Origin: Bin125 sp026705025
Lineage (GTDB): Bacteria; Chloroflexota; Dehalococcoidia; Bin125
DNA: 64,000 nucleotides
Assembly (NCBI GenBank): GCA_026705025.1
Contig: JAPPBN010000022.1
Location: forward strand, 1 to 64,000
Reading direction: 5' to 3'
Made by a program: the position numbers and the translations under genes. This document shows positions 35,591-43,508 of the stretch, piece by piece. Position 1 is the first letter of the stretch, and the number at the start of each line of letters is the position of its first letter. The notes beneath the pieces were generated by a model. That model had not been told where the DNA came from. It made no database searches and saw only the letters and a program-made list of their open reading frames with translations.

Positions 35591-36264
35591 TCGTCCTCCA
35601 CGACAAACCGATAGCCGGCGCCGTACACGGTTTCGATCGGCTGGTTGCCTCCATGGCTGATCCGTTTGCGCAGCCGCGCGACCTGGCTGTCGATCGCCCG
35701 GTCGAAGCCCTCAAACTCGTGCTGGAAGGTCAAAGAGATCAACTGATCGCGCGTCAACACCTGGTTGGGATGCCGCATGAAGGCTGCAAGCAGGGCCATC
35801 TGCGCCTGGCTCAGGTCGACGCGCTCGTGGTTGACGGTGACGGCTCCCGTCGTCTCGTTGAGACTGATCGCGCCGCAGGTGAGCAGCTGCTGGACCTTGC
35901 CCTGCACCCGGCGAAGCACCGCCTCGGATCGAGCGATGACTTCCCTGGGATCGAAGGGCTTGACGATGTAATCGTCGGCGCCGCTCTCCAGCCCGATGAT
36001 TCGTTGGGCCGGAGCTTCCCTTGCGGTCAGCATGATGATGGGCACGTCCGACTCCTGCCGCAGAATCCTGCACAGTTCAACACCGTCGAGACGGGGCAGC
36101 GTGAGGTCGAGGATGATCAGGTCGGGAGCCAGACGTCGGGCCAGGTTCAGCCCGGTCTGACCGTCGTGCGCCACCTCGGCGGTGTAGCCGGCTCGCTCGA
36201 AGTAGATCCGCACCCAGTCGGCGATCCTGAGGTCGTCTTCAATGATGAGAACGTGACCGCTCAT
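35587..36264 (-). CDS. OmpR-family response regulator
   Basis: A 225-residue response regulator. The receiver (3-115) has the acidic pair in IIEDDLRIA, the phosphoacceptor in LIILDLTLPRLDG, Thr in MLTAREAP and Lys in YIVKPFDPRE. The C-terminal winged helix (about 130-225) ends VETVYGAGYRF, as OmpR/PhoB members do. ATG at 36264 follows GAGGAA; upstream frame extension is rejected. It is coupled to the histidine kinase by a 4-base overlap. Confidence 0.92.
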   Translation of the reverse strand: MSGHVLIIEDDLRIADWVRIYFERAGYTAEVAHDGQTGLNLARRLAPDLIILDLTLPRLDGVELCRILRQESDVPIIMLTAREAPAQRIIGLESGADDYIVKPFDPREVIARSEAVLRRVQGKVQQLLTCGAISLNETTGAVTVNHERVDLSQAQMALLAAFMRHPNQVLTRDQLISLTFQHEFEGFDRAIDSQVARLRKRISHGGNQPIETVYGAGYRFVVEDE

Positions 36265-36387
36265 CGTCGTTCCTCGAACACATCCGACCGAACGCGACGC
36301 CTTCATGGGGCGCCGCGTCCGGTGAGTGGGAACTGCGCGGATTGTATTCCTTGCAGGTCCTGCTCATATGCCAGCCCCAAGCCGCTT

Positions 36388-37635
36388 CTATTCGTGGCCG
36401 CCGCCTTCGCCGCCGGAGCCGTGCTCTCCGCCGGACTCGCCGTTGTCGCCGTGTTGCTCAGCGGACTCGTGCCCTCTGGAGGACTCTCGGCCCTCGCGGG
36501 CCTCGCCAGACTCGCCGCCCTCACCTGAGTGAGGTTGCGGGCCGGGGCCGCCGCATTCGAACACCTCGAGGTGCACCACGTAGCCGTCGAACGAGACCCC
36601 CGCGAGCCCCGGTTCGCTGGCGACCGAGATGCTGGTGGTCACCTCTTGTCCCGGCGCCAGGTCGCCGATCACGTCGGGTCCCAACTCACCCACGGTGTTG
36701 GCGCCGGACTTCAGGTGCGGCTCGGACTGGACGAAGCACAGCGTTTCGGCCGTTGTGTTGCGGACGGTCGTGTACATCGTCCCGGTGGCCTGGTCGAAGC
36801 TGGCGTCGACGGCGATTCCGCCGAGCACACCGCTCCAGCGTTCGTCGAGCGGCGTGATTGGGCTCGACATCTCAGCCTCGCGGCTCTCGTCGCCGCCTTC
36901 GCCGCCGGATTCACCAGACTCGCCGCCGTGCTCGCTGCCGCCTTCGCCGCTGCCGACTTCGGCGTGCGTCGTCCATAACGTGAATGACTCGGCGGTAGAG
37001 GGCAACACGATGTCGAGCGTCTCTCCCGGGGCGAGGTCGGTCGGGGTCGTCGGTCCGAGCTCCGCGCCGTTGTCCAGGTGCACCTCGACCCGAACCCGGG
37101 TCAGGACGCGATCGCCGGTATTTTCGACGGTGCCTCGAAATGAGTTGGACTCGTCGTCAAACTTGAGCACCAGTCGGGCGCCGCCGCGGACCTCGTCGAA
37201 CGTGGCGTCGCGTGCGAGCGCATTGGCGCTGCTCGCCTCGCCGCGGTCAGAGTCACCTGACTCTCCACTGCGTTCGCGCGCCTCGTTGTGTTGGCCGGAT
37301 TCGCTGCCGGAATCGCCAGCCTCGCCACCGCGTTCACGCACTTCGCTGTGCTGGCCGCGTTCGCGCGTTTCGTTGTGTTGGCTGCCTTCGCCACCAGAGT
37401 CCCCCCGGCTGCCATGTTCGCCGCCGGACTCGCGGCCCTGTTCCTGGTTTCGTTCATGTTCTCCTCTCGAACGGTCGTCTGCACGTTCGGACGCTTCTTG
37501 CCTGGTCACGGCGGGTTCTGCGCCTGACCCATCGTTGGAACCCGACGCACAGCCGAGCAGGACTGCTCCGCCAATCATGGCTCCCAGGATCGGTCCGACC
37601 AGGACGGTCTTCTTCAGCAGCTTCGCGAGTGTCAT
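36388..37635 (-). CDS. Low-complexity lipoprotein with two FxLYD-like beta domains
   Basis: A 415-residue predicted lipoprotein: a short charged start, a hydrophobic stretch and the lipobox VLLGC near 24-28. A Glu/Ser/Gly/Arg/Gln/His-rich region follows (about 35-140), with recurring HNE-R-ERG and GESG units. Then come two similar beta domains (about 143-240 and 265-360), each reading like an FxLYD fold: FRGTVENTGDRVLTRVRVEV and MYTTVRNTTAETLCFV. Between and after them lie more Gly/Glu/Ser/His-rich tracts. The His-rich tracts might bind metals. ATG at 37635 follows AAAGGAGAG. The neighbouring two-component system in the same orientation may control it. No enzymatic motif is seen. Confidence 0.7.
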   Translation of the reverse strand: MTLAKLLKKTVLVGPILGAMIGGAVLLGCASGSNDGSGAEPAVTRQEASERADDRSRGEHERNQEQGRESGGEHGSRGDSGGEGSQHNETRERGQHSEVRERGGEAGDSGSESGQHNEARERSGESGDSDRGEASSANALARDATFDEVRGGARLVLKFDDESNSFRGTVENTGDRVLTRVRVEVHLDNGAELGPTTPTDLAPGETLDIVLPSTAESFTLWTTHAEVGSGEGGSEHGGESGESGGEGGDESREAEMSSPITPLDERWSGVLGGIAVDASFDQATGTMYTTVRNTTAETLCFVQSEPHLKSGANTVGELGPDVIGDLAPGQEVTTSISVASEPGLAGVSFDGYVVHLEVFECGGPGPQPHSGEGGESGEAREGRESSRGHESAEQHGDNGESGGEHGSGGEGGGHE

Positions 37636-37979
37636 TGCGCTCTCCTTTCGTGAGATTGCTGCGTTGGCACTCACGATTGCGAGGAAATGTTGCCGAAATG
37701 TGTCGGTCTGCGAAGGAGCTCCAGATTGAGAGCTCGGCATTCGGACGGGCTGGCAAGCGCGGACGGTTTCGCAGCGAGCGGAGCGAGCCCGAATTGCCCG
37801 CTACTTGACCGCTTCTCTTGCCCCACACGTTCCATGCACGCCGATTGCCAACATTCAGTGCGTCACTTGCACAGCAGCTAGAGGACACTGGTTGGCGAAT
37901 CCGAGTGCGTGGCTGCCAGGCCGGGCGCCCCCGAGGGCGTAGCCAGGAAGAGACGCTCCGTTCTTACTCGAGCCGGACC
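37636..37979. other. Gene-free stretch between divergent genes
   Basis: About 340 bases separate the lipoprotein and the small membrane gene and must hold divergent promoters. No RNA, repeat or hairpin was recognised. Confidence 0.35.
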
Positions 37980-38153
37980 ATGTTTGAGCTGTTCCTCATT
38001 CTTCTCGTCGTGATCTGGCTGGCGTTCGGAGCTGCAGCGCTGCTTCGTCTGAATGGGCACATGCATGTTCTGCGCTCTGTGGACATTGCCGTTCTGACGC
38101 TTGGGCCGATGGGCCTGATGCTGGCCTTGGTGGCCAGGCCCCGCTTTCAATGA
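37980..38153 (+). CDS. Small membrane protein, 57 residues
   Basis: A short protein with two hydrophobic helices (about 3-22 and 32-50) and a C-terminal LGPMGLMLALVARPRF. A second small protein at 38521 shares the ending LGP-GL...R-RF and a similar layout, so the two look like paralogues. No known family. The ATG has no strong ribosome-binding site. Confidence 0.45.
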   Translation: MFELFLILLVVIWLAFGAAALLRLNGHMHVLRSVDIAVLTLGPMGLMLALVARPRFQ

Positions 38154-38520
38154 CTCTGAGCGACTGGGCAGCGATCGCGAGACGAGCGTCGTGGGCATTT
38201 GAGCTTCGTCCGCTGGGCCGTAGCGACATTCATCCCTCGTCGGACGTTGGATTGCACCAGAACTACATGTAGCTGGACGACCTCGACTACGGAAGTTACA
38301 TAACTGGACTGAGAGTATTGCGCAGACGACGTCCGGCCACCCGCAACAAGCCGTTCGGCTTCGTAGATGGCCTGTAGTCGCAGGGAGTAAGGCGCGCCAC
38401 CCGCAGTCGTTCGGCCCGTAACTGGTCGACGCGTCACTGCGGGCCAGAACCGGCAGAAAGTGAGATTGATGTGCACCGAGCAGGCGGCAGCGACTCCCGC
38501 AACGCGTAGGCAGTTGTGAC
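38154..38520. other. Gene-free stretch
   Basis: About 370 bases lie between two small membrane-protein genes. No plausible start codon with coding composition, no RNA gene and no repeat was recognised. Confidence 0.35.
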
Positions 38521-38685
38521 ATGCCCGATGTGGTGCTTGTTGCGGTCGCGATCTGGATCGGTGCCGCTCTGGGCGCGGCGCTGATCGCCGGACGTCAGGC
38601 GCTGAGCATTTCCATCCTGGTCATGCTGCTGGTGCTCGGTCCCCTCGGATTGATCTTTGTGATCAACTTGCGCTTTCGACGATGA
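38521..38685 (+). CDS. Small membrane protein, 54 residues
   Basis: The start MPDVVLVAVAIWIGAALGAA is a hydrophobic helix, followed by a short polar link (GRQ) and a second helix ending GPLGLIFVINLRFRR. Positive charges at the end suggest that terminus faces the cytosol. The stop overlaps the next tiny frame (ATGA at 38682). It resembles the protein at 37980. Confidence 0.45.
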   Translation: MPDVVLVAVAIWIGAALGAALIAGRQALSISILVMLLVLGPLGLIFVINLRFRR

Positions 38686-38756
38686 TCAGACTCTTCACGC
38701 TCCTGGTGGTGATCATCATTGCGGCGGCCGCCGCCCTGTTGCTTCGAACGTGTTGA
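38682..38756 (+). CDS. Possible 24-residue membrane peptide
   Basis: A single hydrophobic helix, MIRLFTLLVVIIIAAAAALL, ending in Arg-Thr-Cys. It overlaps the preceding gene by 4 bases (ATGA) and ends 7 bases before the next. Length and overlap suit a coupled small membrane peptide, but conservation has not been shown. Confidence 0.3.
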   Translation: MIRLFTLLVVIIIAAAAALLLRTC

Positions 38757-38763
38757 GCATCTG

Positions 38764-39048
38764 ATGGTTGACGAAGACATCGACGCTATTGCGGAGACCG
38801 AGCAAGCGGGCGAGTACCGCTCCCGACTGGTGTCCCGATTACCTTCCACGCTGGGCGACAATGACCGACGCGTGTACATCGCAGTCATCGACGTGCTGTT
38901 GCCTGAGCTGATTGAAATGCGCACCGAATTGACCGCGCTGCGCGAGGAGATTCAAGGGACGCGTCGGGGCATGTCGTCGATGGAGGTCCGCTTCGGGCTG
39001 GTCGAAGAGAAGTTCAACGACTTCCTCGACCGCTTTACGCCCGAGTGA
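38764..39048 (+). CDS. Small acidic coiled-coil protein
   Basis: A 94-residue soluble acidic protein. The middle, YIAVIDVLLPELIEMRTELTA, and the end, VRFGLVEEKFNDFLDRF, look like amphipathic helices of a coiled coil. It follows the membrane peptide within 10 bases, so it may be part of the same small operon. No family recognised. Confidence 0.4.
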   Translation: MVDEDIDAIAETEQAGEYRSRLVSRLPSTLGDNDRRVYIAVIDVLLPELIEMRTELTALREEIQGTRRGMSSMEVRFGLVEEKFNDFLDRFTPE

Positions 39049-39147
39049 CGTGCCAACCTCAAACTAGGACAATCTGTCGGGAACACTCACGGACGTCGTT
39101 GCGCGCCAGTGACGGGATTGCATTGGGTGGCCTGTTGGGGCGTCCGC

Positions 39148-41538
39148 CTAATGGTGTAACGCGTCAAGAGGTTCCGGCTGCGCCATGCGATACCCGACAC
39201 GCGGTTCGCTAAAGATGTAGCTGGGCTGATCGGCATTATCGCCGAGCTTGCGGCGCAACTGTTTGATAACCGTTCGCACCGCGCCAGAGCGGCCCGGATG
39301 AGCTGGTCCCCAGGCAGTTCGCAACAGCTCTGCATGAGTGCGCACTCGGCCGGCGTGTTTGCAGAGATCGACCAGCAGGCGGTACTCAAGCTGGGTCAGC
39401 CGAACGGGATCGTCGGCGAGCGAAACGCGCCGCGCGGCGAAGTCGACGACCAGGTCGTCTTTGACAAACGGCTCGTTCGGTTCGGCCGCCGTGCTCATCG
39501 TCCAGCGGCGTAGCACCGTGTGAATCCGCGCGACGAGCTCCGTCGGCGAGAACGGCTTGACGATGTAATCGTCGGCTCCATGTTCCAGAGCTCGGGCAAT
39601 CCGCCGATCGCCGCCGTAGGCCGACAGGAAGATCACCGGTAGCTCTCGTAACTCCGGGACGAGGTCCAAGAGCTCAATGCCGTCAACCTCAGGCAGCATC
39701 AGGTCGAGCAGGACGAGGTGGGGCCGCCGCTCAACGATGAGCCTCCCGACAGCGTCGGGATCGCCGGTCAGGATTGGTTCGTAGCCGGCCCTGGTCAACG
39801 CATCCCGAACGTGCAGCAGGGTCTGCGGATCGTCGTCCACGGCGAGGATCCGGACACGGCGCTTTGCGCCTCGCTCGATCTCGGACACGACCTGGGGCAG
39901 TACGATCGGCTCGGGTGTACCAGGCGCCTCAGTCGCCGGCAACGTGAAACTGAACGTCGCACCGCGGCCCGGTCCGTCGCTCTCGGCTCTAATGCGTCCC
40001 CCGTGCGCCTCAACAATGCCCTTGCATATGGCGAGGCCGAGACCTGATTCGTGGGGCGATCCGCCGGATGCTCCCGGCGACTGAGAAAACTTGCCAAACA
40101 GCTGCGACAACTGTTCTTTCGGGATTCCGTCGCCCTCGTCCTTCACCCGGATCTCCACCTGGACACCGACTGTCTGCGCCGACAGGTGAATGAGCGACGC
40201 ATCGGGCGAGTGGCGAACTGCGTTGGACAGCAGGTTGACCAGCACCTGGCTGATACGACGACGATCAGCCATCACGAGGGGCAAGTCGGGCGGCAGGTCG
40301 ATCGTGATGTCGCCTCCCACGACGAGGATGTGGAGCGAGCTGCGCGCAGCCTCGATCAGTTGCCTGACTTCGACTGGCTGGGGAGCGACGGCCAGCGTGC
40401 CGGCCTCAATCTTGGCGACATCGAGCAGATCCGTAATCAGATCTTGCATGTGGTCGGCTTGCTCTTCGATGATTCGGTGGAACTGCGTGGCGGCGGCCGG
40501 GTCCAGCGTGGCTCCCGACTGAACCAATGTGGCGGCGGACCCCTTGATCGAACTGAGCGGGGCGCGCAGCTCGTGGCTGACCATGGCCAGAAAGTCGGCC
40601 CGCATCTGCTCCAATTGCTGCAGCGAAGCGAGGTCTTGCAGCGTCACTACGACCGATACCACCTGGCCGTCCTCGGATTGAATTGGCGTAGCGTTGATGA
40701 TTGTGCTGACCTCTCGCCCGTCCGGCGCTTGCAGCACGATCTCTTCCCCCCGGACTGTCTCGCCAGTGGTCAGGGAGCGGGTAAGCGGGAACTCGGCCAC
40801 GCTCAGTTGCCGTCCATCGCCTCGCCGATAGGACAGCAGATACAACAGTTCCTCTGGGGTCTGATCCGGGTCGCGCAGACCATCGATGATTCTTCGTGCT
40901 TCTCGATTGAATGAGATCGGCCTACCGCCCTGGGCGTCGAACAGCGCGACGCCGACCGGCGAGGTGTCGATCAATGTCTCCAGGTCGGCCCGGGCGCGCT
41001 GCTCGTCCTGCAGCCGGCGCGCGTTGCCGATCGCCATTGCCGCCTGAGATGCGAACAGGCTGAGCGTTTCCTCGTCGTCGGCGGTGAATGGGGACTCGCC
41101 GAGCTCGTTTCCGAGATAGATATTGCCGACTTGTCTGCCATGGTGGCGGATTGGCGCGTACAGAAAACTGTCCACGGAGAACGGCAGCTCTGCAATTCCC
41201 AGCGATTGCAAATCGGTGGACGCGTCGACCACTCGCAGCGGCTCGGTCATTGCCGTGAGGTACTCGAAGAATTCGGGCCCGCTGGGCAAGTTGACCACGG
41301 TCTGGTGCTCTTCTTCGGTGAGCCCCGAGGAGATGAACTCAAGCGAGTTTCCCGAGTCGTCAAGCAATGTCATGCCGCCACGAGTTGCCGCCGTCAAGGA
41401 ACAGGCGGCATCCAGAACCTCACGCAACACGGCATCAAGTTCAAGGTCTTCGCCTATCCGCAGAGTTGCTTCCGTCAGCCTCGACAGCCGCTCCCGCAAC
41501 ACCACGTTTTCTCGTCTGAGCACATCTTCAGTCTGCAA
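39148..41538 (-). CDS. GAF-PAS sensor kinase fused to receiver and OmpR-type DNA-binding domain
   Basis: A 796-residue one-protein signalling chain. Order: short coiled start; GAF (about 28-180); PAS (about 185-300); HisKA with AMVSHELRAPLSSIKG near 315; HATPase with GLGLAICKGIVEAHGG near 505; receiver with LAVDDDPQTL near 560, phospho-Asp in LVLLDLMLPEVDG near 605 and Lys in YIVKPFSPTE; winged helix (about 680-790) ending GYRMAQPE. No membrane segment, so the input is cytosolic. Having kinase and DNA-binding output on one chain is unusual outside Chloroflexota. It starts at TTG with GGAG upstream. Confidence 0.88.
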   Translation of the reverse strand: MQTEDVLRRENVVLRERLSRLTEATLRIGEDLELDAVLREVLDAACSLTAATRGGMTLLDDSGNSLEFISSGLTEEEHQTVVNLPSGPEFFEYLTAMTEPLRVVDASTDLQSLGIAELPFSVDSFLYAPIRHHGRQVGNIYLGNELGESPFTADDEETLSLFASQAAMAIGNARRLQDEQRARADLETLIDTSPVGVALFDAQGGRPISFNREARRIIDGLRDPDQTPEELLYLLSYRRGDGRQLSVAEFPLTRSLTTGETVRGEEIVLQAPDGREVSTIINATPIQSEDGQVVSVVVTLQDLASLQQLEQMRADFLAMVSHELRAPLSSIKGSAATLVQSGATLDPAAATQFHRIIEEQADHMQDLITDLLDVAKIEAGTLAVAPQPVEVRQLIEAARSSLHILVVGGDITIDLPPDLPLVMADRRRISQVLVNLLSNAVRHSPDASLIHLSAQTVGVQVEIRVKDEGDGIPKEQLSQLFGKFSQSPGASGGSPHESGLGLAICKGIVEAHGGRIRAESDGPGRGATFSFTLPATEAPGTPEPIVLPQVVSEIERGAKRRVRILAVDDDPQTLLHVRDALTRAGYEPILTGDPDAVGRLIVERRPHLVLLDLMLPEVDGIELLDLVPELRELPVIFLSAYGGDRRIARALEHGADDYIVKPFSPTELVARIHTVLRRWTMSTAAEPNEPFVKDDLVVDFAARRVSLADDPVRLTQLEYRLLVDLCKHAGRVRTHAELLRTAWGPAHPGRSGAVRTVIKQLRRKLGDNADQPSYIFSEPRVGYRMAQPEPLDALHH

Positions 41539-41949
41539 GTTTGCACTCCACTCCGAGCTGAAGCCAGGTACGTCGAGAACCTCCTGAGAGCGTTCGACTC
41601 CGATAGCTTCCTATGTGCCTTGAGTCCGGTATTCGATCGCCACACGCCATCTGCATATGTCTGTTGCCGATTTCGCACGAATCGTGCACACCTGATGATA
41701 GAAGACCTGGTGCTATGCACGAATGCGTCAACGATGTTTGCCTGGCTCGTCTCTCCGTGAGTGCACCCGGGCGATCGACGACCTCTCGTCTGAGGATCTA
41801 CGAAACTCGACTCTGTCAATTGAGGCGCCTTTCAACTGGTGCGAGTACAGAGGGTGACAGACCGCCCAGTGGTGTCACGGCGATCATCTGGCGTCTTGCG
41901 CGCCGGTGCAGAACTCTGTCGCTAACCAGTCCTAACGTTTGAATGCGCC
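41539..41949. other. Divergent intergenic region
   Basis: About 410 bases lie between the sensor fusion and the cobalamin operon. Apart from the palindrome at 41675, I see no riboswitch elements (no B12 box), no coding sequence and no terminator. Confidence 0.4.
41675..41687. promoter_or_regulatory. 13-bp palindrome upstream of sensor-regulator fusion
   Basis: GCACGAATCGTGC is a perfect inverted repeat around one central base. A partial second copy, GCACGAATGCG, starts at 41717. The site is 137 bases upstream of the kinase-receiver-DNA-binding gene and could be its own operator. This is inference from symmetry and position. Confidence 0.3.
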
Positions 41950-42924
41950 ATGTCGATGTTTCCCATGATCTACTCGGACTGGTGGGCCAATCTGGCGATC
42001 GATGTCGGCGTCATTCTGCTCGCGGTCACACTGGATTGGCTCTTACCCGAGCCCCCGGCGCGCGTTCATCCCGTGGTATGGATGGGGCGGATGATCAGCG
42101 GATTCGAGCGAATCGCGCCACAGAGCCCGAAGATGGCGCTCTTGTTTGGCGCCGGCGCTGTCGCCTTCATCGTCGCGATCTGGGGTGCGCTGGCCTGGCT
42201 GGCGATGGTTGGATTGACCGAGTTGGGGACTGTGGCATACCTGCTGGGCGGAGCAGTCTTGCTCCGCACCTCATTCACCGTGCAGGGATTGATCATGGCC
42301 GGCGCTGCGACGCAACAGGCACTGGAAACAGAAGGACTGGAGCGGGCGCAGCACAGTCTCCGAAGCCTGGTCAGCCGCGATCGAGCGGCGCTGAGCGCGC
42401 CGCTCGTCGCCGCTTCGGCAATCGAGTCGGTAGCGGAGAACACGACCGACAGCTACATAGGGCCCTGGCTGGCGTTCGCGATGCTCGGCGTGCCGTTTGC
42501 GGTCGCCTACCGAGCGATCAATACGCTGGACAGCATGTGGGGCAAACGTGGACGCTACGAGTACCTGGGCAAATGCGCGGCGAGGCTGGACGACCTGGTC
42601 AATCTCGTTCCGGCGAGACTGAGCGCCGGACTGATGCTGCTCAGCGGGGCGCTGGTCGGGCTGCCAGCTCGTCAGGGCTGGCGGGTGATGACTCGCGACC
42701 AGCGCACCACCGAGAGTCCCAATGCGGGCTGGACGATGTCGGCAATGGCGGGCCTGCTCGGTCGGCGGTTGGAGAAACCGGACCACTACGACCTCGGCGC
42801 GGAGTTCACGCGGCCCGGATCGCAGGACATTGGGCACGGCAATCGAGTCGCTCGGGGGACCGCCCTGCTCGGCGTTGTCGTGGCTCTTGGGGTTCTCACC
42901 CTGAGGCACTGGATTGCGGCATGA
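41950..42924 (+). CDS. cobD: Adenosylcobinamide-phosphate synthase (CobD/CbiB)
   Basis: A 324-residue membrane protein of the CbiB/CobD family, which attaches aminopropanol (or its phosphate) to adenosylcobyric acid. Family signatures are TLDWLLPEPPARVHPVVWMGR at the start, ESVAENTTDSYIGPW and FRAINTLDSMWG-type sequence (seen as YRAINTLDSMWGKRG), then SPNAGWTMSAMAGLLG. Four or five helices are predicted. It begins the plus-strand cobalamin operon, and its stop overlaps the next start by 4 bases. Confidence 0.9.
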   Translation: MSMFPMIYSDWWANLAIDVGVILLAVTLDWLLPEPPARVHPVVWMGRMISGFERIAPQSPKMALLFGAGAVAFIVAIWGALAWLAMVGLTELGTVAYLLGGAVLLRTSFTVQGLIMAGAATQQALETEGLERAQHSLRSLVSRDRAALSAPLVAASAIESVAENTTDSYIGPWLAFAMLGVPFAVAYRAINTLDSMWGKRGRYEYLGKCAARLDDLVNLVPARLSAGLMLLSGALVGLPARQGWRVMTRDQRTTESPNAGWTMSAMAGLLGRRLEKPDHYDLGAEFTRPGSQDIGHGNRVARGTALLGVVVALGVLTLRHWIAA

Positions 42925-43508
42925 CGACGATTCACGGAGGTCTCGACACCGCCGAACTACGCAGCTTGGGCCTCCGGGCTGAAGAGGTGATCGACTTCAG
43001 TGCAAGCATCAACCCCTTGGGAACCTCGGAACGGGTGCGGCGGGCGGCCGCGAGTGTCGATCTCGCGTCCTATCCCGATCGGGACTGCCTGGACCTGCGA
43101 GGGAGGTTGGCCGAATGGCTGGGCGTCGGAACAGACCATCTCCTGATCGGCAATGGCTCGACCGAGCAAGACATCCGGCAGGTATGTCTCGATCTCGTCC
43201 TCCTCTGCAATCCGACCAACCCAACCAGCCTCTACCTCGACCGCGCAAGTGTGAATCGAATCCGAGCTGCGATCCCGCCAGGGGGGCTGCTGTTACTGGG
43301 TGACGCCTATCGCCCGCTGTCGGACGACCTATGGGATTCGACGCCGCTGCTGGACGCCGGCACGGTCAGAACAGCGCTGCTTCGCCTGGGCATCGCGGTA
43401 CGCGACTGCGCTTCGTTCGGGCTGCCCTCGCATATCCGCGTCTCGGTCCGTACTGCGGAAGAATGCGCTCAACTGGTCAGCGCGCTGCGACAGGTGCTGC
43501 GCCGATGA
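42921..43508 (+). pseudogene. CobC-like threonine-phosphate decarboxylase, internally deleted
   Basis: A 195-residue frame that begins and ends like a PLP-dependent L-threonine-O-3-phosphate decarboxylase: IHGGLDTAELRSLGL, DFSASINPLG, LLIGNGSTE at the start; LLCNPTNPTS in the middle; LGIAVRDCASFGLPSHIRVS at the end. Relatives are about 350-380 residues. Two blocks are missing: one after GNGSTE and one after PLLDAG, which would contain the PLP-binding Lys (SLTK-type loop). The frame is nevertheless open throughout and overlaps both neighbours by 4 bases. As it stands it cannot bind PLP normally. I call it a decayed gene, with assembly error as the alternative. Confidence 0.7.

Noticed and set aside
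41539..41949. Possible second cobalamin riboswitch before cobD
   Set aside because: No B12 box or GGTGCC-type core can be found on the plus strand here.
41943..42920. Long frame overlapping cobD in another phase
   Set aside because: The CbiB signatures are in the 41950 frame. Only the part after 42921 is real coding in this phase.
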